Shown piece after piece: positions 6,117 to 9,139 of a stretch of 9,139 nt of DNA. Every line of letters begins with the position of its first letter. Position 1 is the stretch's first letter. This DNA is from JBFHNV01 sp965365655 (lineage in GTDB: Bacteria > Pseudomonadota > Gammaproteobacteria > HK1). Below the pieces are notes generated by a model, which was given only the letters and a program-made list of their open reading frames with translations, was not told where the DNA came from and searched no databases. The stretch is taken from NCBI GenBank assembly GCA_965365655.1, contig CBDUCN010000220.1, forward strand, positions 1 through 9,139, given 5' to 3'. Made by a program: the position numbers and the translations under genes.

Positions 6117-6569
6117 CTACTTCGCCTTGGACGCCTCGAGCAGGTCGTCCACATCCATGAAGTCGGACTCCACGGCCTGCTTCGCGTCGGTCTGCACCAC
6201 GTGGCACTGCTCGCAGAAGTAGCGCCGCGGCGACACGTCGGCGAGGAAGTTGCCGTCCCGGTCCATGTAGTGGGTGACGCTGACCATCGGCGCCTGCGAC
6301 TCCTCGGTGCGTCTGCGGCTGTGGCAGGACAGGCACTTGTTGGAGCGCAGGTCCACCTGGTATCCGTCGATCTTGTGCGGGATCGTCGGCGGCTGCATCG
6401 GGTAGTTGCGCTTGCGCTTGACGTCCTTGTTCTCGACGTTCGCCATCGGCAACGGCGCCGCCTCGTCGGCGATCGCGTGCCCGCGCAGCGTCGCGAAGCC
6501 GTCGCTGGCTGCGCCCGCGGATCCGGCGGCCAGGAAGGCCGCGGCAAAGAGCAGTGCGGAACGCTTCAT
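6117..6569 (-). CDS. napB: NapB, periplasmic diheme cytochrome c subunit
   Basis: This encodes 150 residues. NapB is the small electron-transfer subunit of periplasmic nitrate reductase; it takes electrons from NapC and passes them to the iron-sulfur cluster of NapA. A Sec signal peptide (MKRSALLFAAAFLAAGSAGA) is followed by the NapB-type stretch NYPMQPPTIPHKIDGYQVD (55-73). The two heme sites are CLSCH (79-83) and CEQCH (119-123). H65 and H100 (VTHYMD) are plausible distal heme ligands, as in known NapB structures. The start is 11 bases past the napA stop, and its ribosome site overlaps that stop codon, so translation is probably coupled to napA. Confidence 0.96.
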   Translation of the reverse strand: MKRSALLFAAAFLAAGSAGAASDGFATLRGHAIADEAAPLPMANVENKDVKRKRNYPMQPPTIPHKIDGYQVDLRSNKCLSCHSRRRTEESQAPMVSVTHYMDRDGNFLADVSPRRYFCEQCHVVQTDAKQAVESDFMDVDDLLEASKAK

Positions 6570-6573
6570 CGTC

Positions 6574-6582
6574 TTCCCCCTC
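6574..6582 (-). promoter_or_regulatory. Ribosome binding site of napB overlapping the napA stop
   Basis: On the minus strand GAGGGGGAA runs from 6582 to 6574, ending 4 bases before the napB ATG. It shares two bases with the napA stop codon (6583-6581). The overlap suggests that ribosomes finishing napA feed initiation at napB. Confidence 0.6.
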
Positions 6583-9076
6583 ACACCTTCGTCAGCTTGA
6601 CGGCGCACTTCTTGAAATCCGTTTCCTTGGATATCGGATCCGTCGCGTCCAGCGTGACCTTGTTGATGAGCTGGGTCGCGTCGAACCACGGCACGAACAC
6701 GAGCCCGCGCGGCGGCCTGTTGCGCCCTCGCGTCTCGACGCGGGTGCGGATCTCGCCCCGGCGCGAGACGACGCGCACCTCGTCGCCGCGACGCAGCCCC
6801 CGGTCGCGGGCGTCGTCCGGGTGCACGAACACCTGCGCGGCCGGGTAGGAACGGTGCAGCTCCGGCACGCGGCGCGTCATCGAGCCCGAGTGCCAGTGCT
6901 CGAGCACGCGCCCCGTGGACAGCCACAGGTCGTACTCGTCGTCCGGCGATTCCGCCGCCGGCTCGTACGGCAGCGCGAAGACCACCGCCTTGCCGTCCGG
7001 CTTGCCGTAGAAGTCGAAGCCGGTGCCCGGCTTCGCGTACGGATCCGAGCCCTCCAGGAATCGCCAGCGCGTCTCCTTGCCGTCGACCACCGGCCAGCGC
7101 AGGCCGCGCTCGCGGTGGTACACGTCGAAGTCGGCGAGGTCATGCGCCTTGCCGCGTCCGAAGGCGGCGTACTCCTCGAACAGCCCCTTCTGCAGGTAGA
7201 AGCCGAAGTCCTTCGACTCGTCGTTGTCCCACTCCGGGTCCATGTCCGAGAGCGGGAAACGGTCGACCTGTCCGTTCGCGAACAGCACCTCGTACAGGGT
7301 CTTGCCACGGTACCCGGGATTCGCGTCGAGGATCGCCGCCGGCCACGTCTCGTCGGTGGTGAAGCGCTTCGAGAACTCGACCACCTGCCACAGGTCCGAG
7401 CGCGACTCGCCGGGCGCCTTCACCATCTGGTGCCAGAACTGCGTTCGCCGCTCCGCGTTGCCGTACGCGCCCTCCTTCTCCACCCACATCGCGGTGGGAA
7501 GCACGAGATCCGCCGCCTGCGCGGTGACGGTGGGATAGGCGTCGGAGACGACGATGAAGTTCTTCGGGTTGCGGTAGCCGGGCAGCCCCTCCTCGTTGAT
7601 GTTCGGGCCGGCCTGCATGTTGTTGTTGACCTGCACCCAGTACGCGTTGATCTGGCCGTCCTTCAGCTGGCGGTTCTGCAGCACCGCGTGCGCGCCGTTC
7701 CAGTCCGGCAGCAGCCCCGGCGGCAGCTTCCACAGCTTCTCCGAGATCTCGCGGTGCTTCGGATTCGTGACCACCATGTCTGCGGGCAGGCGGTGCGAGA
7801 AGGTGCCGACCTCGCGAGCCGTGCCGCACGCCGACGGCTGGCCGGTGAGCGAGAACGGGCTGTTGCCGGGCGTCGAGATCTTGCCGGTGAGCAGGTGGAT
7901 GTTGTAGACGAGGTTGTTCGCCCACACCCCGCGCGTGTGCTGGTTGAAGCCCATGGTCCACAGCGACATCACGCGGGTCTTCGGGTCGGCGTAGATCTCG
8001 GCGAGCGCCTCGAGCCGCGCCTCCGGCACGCCGGACATCTTCGAGACCTTCTCGAGCGTGTACTCGCGGACGAATTCCGCGTACTCGTCGAAGGACATCG
8101 GACTCGACGCGCCGGCCTTTCCGGCGTTCGCGGCCTTCTGCTCGAGCGGGTGCTCGGGGCGCAGTCCGTAGCCGATGTCGGTAACGCCGCGGCGGAAGTT
8201 GACGTGCTTGCGCACGAAGGCCTCGTTCACGCGACCCGTCTCGATGATGTGACGCGCGATGTAGTTCAGGATCGCGAGGTCGGTCTGCGGCGTGAACACC
8301 ATCGGCACGTCGGCCAGCTCGAACGAGCGGTGCTCGAAGGTGGAGAGCACCGCGACCTTGACGTGCGGCGCGCTCAGGCGCCGGTCCGTGAGGCGGGTCC
8401 ACAGGATCGGATGCATCTCGGCCATGTTCGAGCCCCACAGCACGAACGCGTCCGCGTGCTCGAAGTCGTCGTAGCAGCCCATCGGCTCGTCGATCCCGAA
8501 CGTGCGCATGAAGCCGCCGACGGCTGACGCCATGCAGTGCCGCGCGTTCGGGTCGATGTTGTTGGAGAGGAAGCCCGCCTTGTAGAGCTTGGCCGCCGCG
8601 TAGCCCTCCCACACCGTCCACTGGCCGGACCCGAACATGCCGACGCCGCGCGGGCCCTTCTCGGCCAGCGCGGCCTTGAACTTCTCCGCCATGACGTCGA
8701 AGGCCTCGTCCCACGACACCGGCGTGAACTCGCCGTCCTTGTCGTAGCGCCCGTCCTTCTTGCGCAGCAGCGGCGTCGTCAGGCGGTCGCGCCCGTAGAG
8801 GATCTTGCTCAGGAAGTAGCCCTTGACGCAGTTCAGCCCCTTGTTCACCGGCGAGTTGATGTCGCCGTGCGTCGCGACCACGCGCCCGTCCTTCGTGGCC
8901 ACGTTCACCCCGCAGCCGGTGCCGCAGAAGCGGCACGCCGCCTTGCCCCACTTCAGCTTCGTCGCCGACGCGTCGGTGACGAGGTTGGTCGCGCCGGCCG
9001 GCAGCGAGATGCCGGCGGCCGCCGCGGCGGTGGCGACCGCGTTGTCGCGGATGAACTCTCGGCGGGTCTGCTTCAT
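6581..9076 (-). CDS. napA: NapA, periplasmic nitrate reductase catalytic subunit
   Basis: This encodes 831 residues, matching the usual NapA length (E. coli 828). NapA reduces nitrate to nitrite in the periplasm using a bis-MGD molybdenum cofactor and one [4Fe-4S] cluster. The N-terminus is a Tat signal with the twin-arginine motif TRREFIRDN (R5, R6) and an Ala-rich core, cleaved probably near PAGA/T (about 29). The cluster ligands are C48, C51 and C55 (CRFCGTGCG) and C83, followed by the conserved lysine K85 between cluster and cofactor. C181 in ARHCMASAV is the expected molybdenum ligand. The C-terminal cofactor-binding domain includes LSTGRVLEHWHSGSMTRR and FVPWFDATQLINK. Order napA-napB-napC without napG/H matches the napEDABC type. 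No internal stop or frameshift is seen. The operon promoter lies outside the window. Confidence 0.98.
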   Translation of the reverse strand: MKQTRREFIRDNAVATAAAAAGISLPAGATNLVTDASATKLKWGKAACRFCGTGCGVNVATKDGRVVATHGDINSPVNKGLNCVKGYFLSKILYGRDRLTTPLLRKKDGRYDKDGEFTPVSWDEAFDVMAEKFKAALAEKGPRGVGMFGSGQWTVWEGYAAAKLYKAGFLSNNIDPNARHCMASAVGGFMRTFGIDEPMGCYDDFEHADAFVLWGSNMAEMHPILWTRLTDRRLSAPHVKVAVLSTFEHRSFELADVPMVFTPQTDLAILNYIARHIIETGRVNEAFVRKHVNFRRGVTDIGYGLRPEHPLEQKAANAGKAGASSPMSFDEYAEFVREYTLEKVSKMSGVPEARLEALAEIYADPKTRVMSLWTMGFNQHTRGVWANNLVYNIHLLTGKISTPGNSPFSLTGQPSACGTAREVGTFSHRLPADMVVTNPKHREISEKLWKLPPGLLPDWNGAHAVLQNRQLKDGQINAYWVQVNNNMQAGPNINEEGLPGYRNPKNFIVVSDAYPTVTAQAADLVLPTAMWVEKEGAYGNAERRTQFWHQMVKAPGESRSDLWQVVEFSKRFTTDETWPAAILDANPGYRGKTLYEVLFANGQVDRFPLSDMDPEWDNDESKDFGFYLQKGLFEEYAAFGRGKAHDLADFDVYHRERGLRWPVVDGKETRWRFLEGSDPYAKPGTGFDFYGKPDGKAVVFALPYEPAAESPDDEYDLWLSTGRVLEHWHSGSMTRRVPELHRSYPAAQVFVHPDDARDRGLRRGDEVRVVSRRGEIRTRVETRGRNRPPRGLVFVPWFDATQLINKVTLDATDPISKETDFKKCAVKLTKV

Positions 9077-9084
9077 CTGCTCGT

Positions 9085-9089
9085 TCCTC
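9085..9089 (-). promoter_or_regulatory. Ribosome binding site of napA
   Basis: GAGGA on the minus strand lies 8 bases before the napA ATG (9076-9074) and supports this start, which also places the twin-arginine signal at the N-terminus. Confidence 0.6.
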
Positions 9090-9094
9090 GAAAT

Positions 9095-9139
9095 TCAGCG
9101 TCAGCCGTCGGCGACCTGGCCGGTGTCTGTCTGGCCGGT
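9095..9139 (-). CDS. Possible C-terminal end of the gene upstream of napA (napD expected)
   Basis: Reading in from the right edge on the minus strand, one frame encodes TGQTDTGQVADG and ends in TGA (9103-9101), with a second in-frame TGA six bases later. napD, the cytoplasmic NapA maturation chaperone, normally sits directly before napA, and its C-terminal tail is poorly conserved and polar. Twelve residues are too few to identify it. Another frame stays open until a TGA that overlaps the napA start as ATGA, and this is an alternative reading. A 15-base period in this stretch (9-bp repeat at 9116-9124 and 9131-9139) fits the 5-residue repeat TGQTD/TGQVA. Confidence 0.3.

Noticed and set aside
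6554..8527. 657-codon open frame on the plus strand across napA
   Set aside because: Low-complexity Arg/Val/His-rich translation antisense to an unmistakable NapA; GC-driven absence of stop codons explains it.

Overview
This is a GC-rich window from a Gram-negative bacterium. The evidence is a porin-like C-terminus, an osmoregulated periplasmic glucan (OPG) glucosyltransferase, a periplasmic nitrate reductase and several Sec or Tat signal peptides. A beta- or gammaproteobacterium fits best, but nothing in the window fixes the genus.

Layout: (1) 1-156 is the C-terminal end of an outer-membrane beta-barrel protein, closed by a textbook intrinsic terminator. (2) 281-1039 encodes a secreted SUMF1/formylglycine-generating-enzyme-fold protein that lacks the catalytic cysteine pair. 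A strong hairpin follows it. (3) 1193-3094 (opgH) and 3102-3857 (an FkbM-type SAM methyltransferase) form a tight two-gene unit on the plus strand. (4) 4026-5270, convergent to it on the minus strand, is an OpgC-family membrane acyltransferase. (5) 5489-9076 on the minus strand is a napABC operon: molybdenum catalytic subunit, diheme electron carrier and tetraheme quinol dehydrogenase. The last bases may hold the end of the gene upstream of napA, where napD would be expected.

The middle of the window reads as an OPG synthesis and decoration locus. OpgH polymerises the glucan backbone at the inner membrane, and OpgC-family proteins add acyl groups such as succinyl. The methyltransferase 7 bp after opgH is an unexpected partner and suggests an additional, possibly undescribed, modification. 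The periplasmic partner OpgG/OpgD is not in the window. opgH and opgC each have a similar 28-29 bp element upstream (GGAAC, 18-19 bp spacer, TCGTA) that resembles an extracytoplasmic-function (ECF) sigma promoter. The two elements match at about 22 of 29 aligned positions and lie at almost the same distance from the start codon, 83 and 87 bp. This suggests that the two divergently placed transcription units share envelope-stress control.

The nap operon has no napF, napG or napH between its genes, so electrons should run from quinol through NapC and NapB to NapA. No gap between genes exceeds 300 bp. I found no tRNA, rRNA, CRISPR array, insertion sequence or phage gene.
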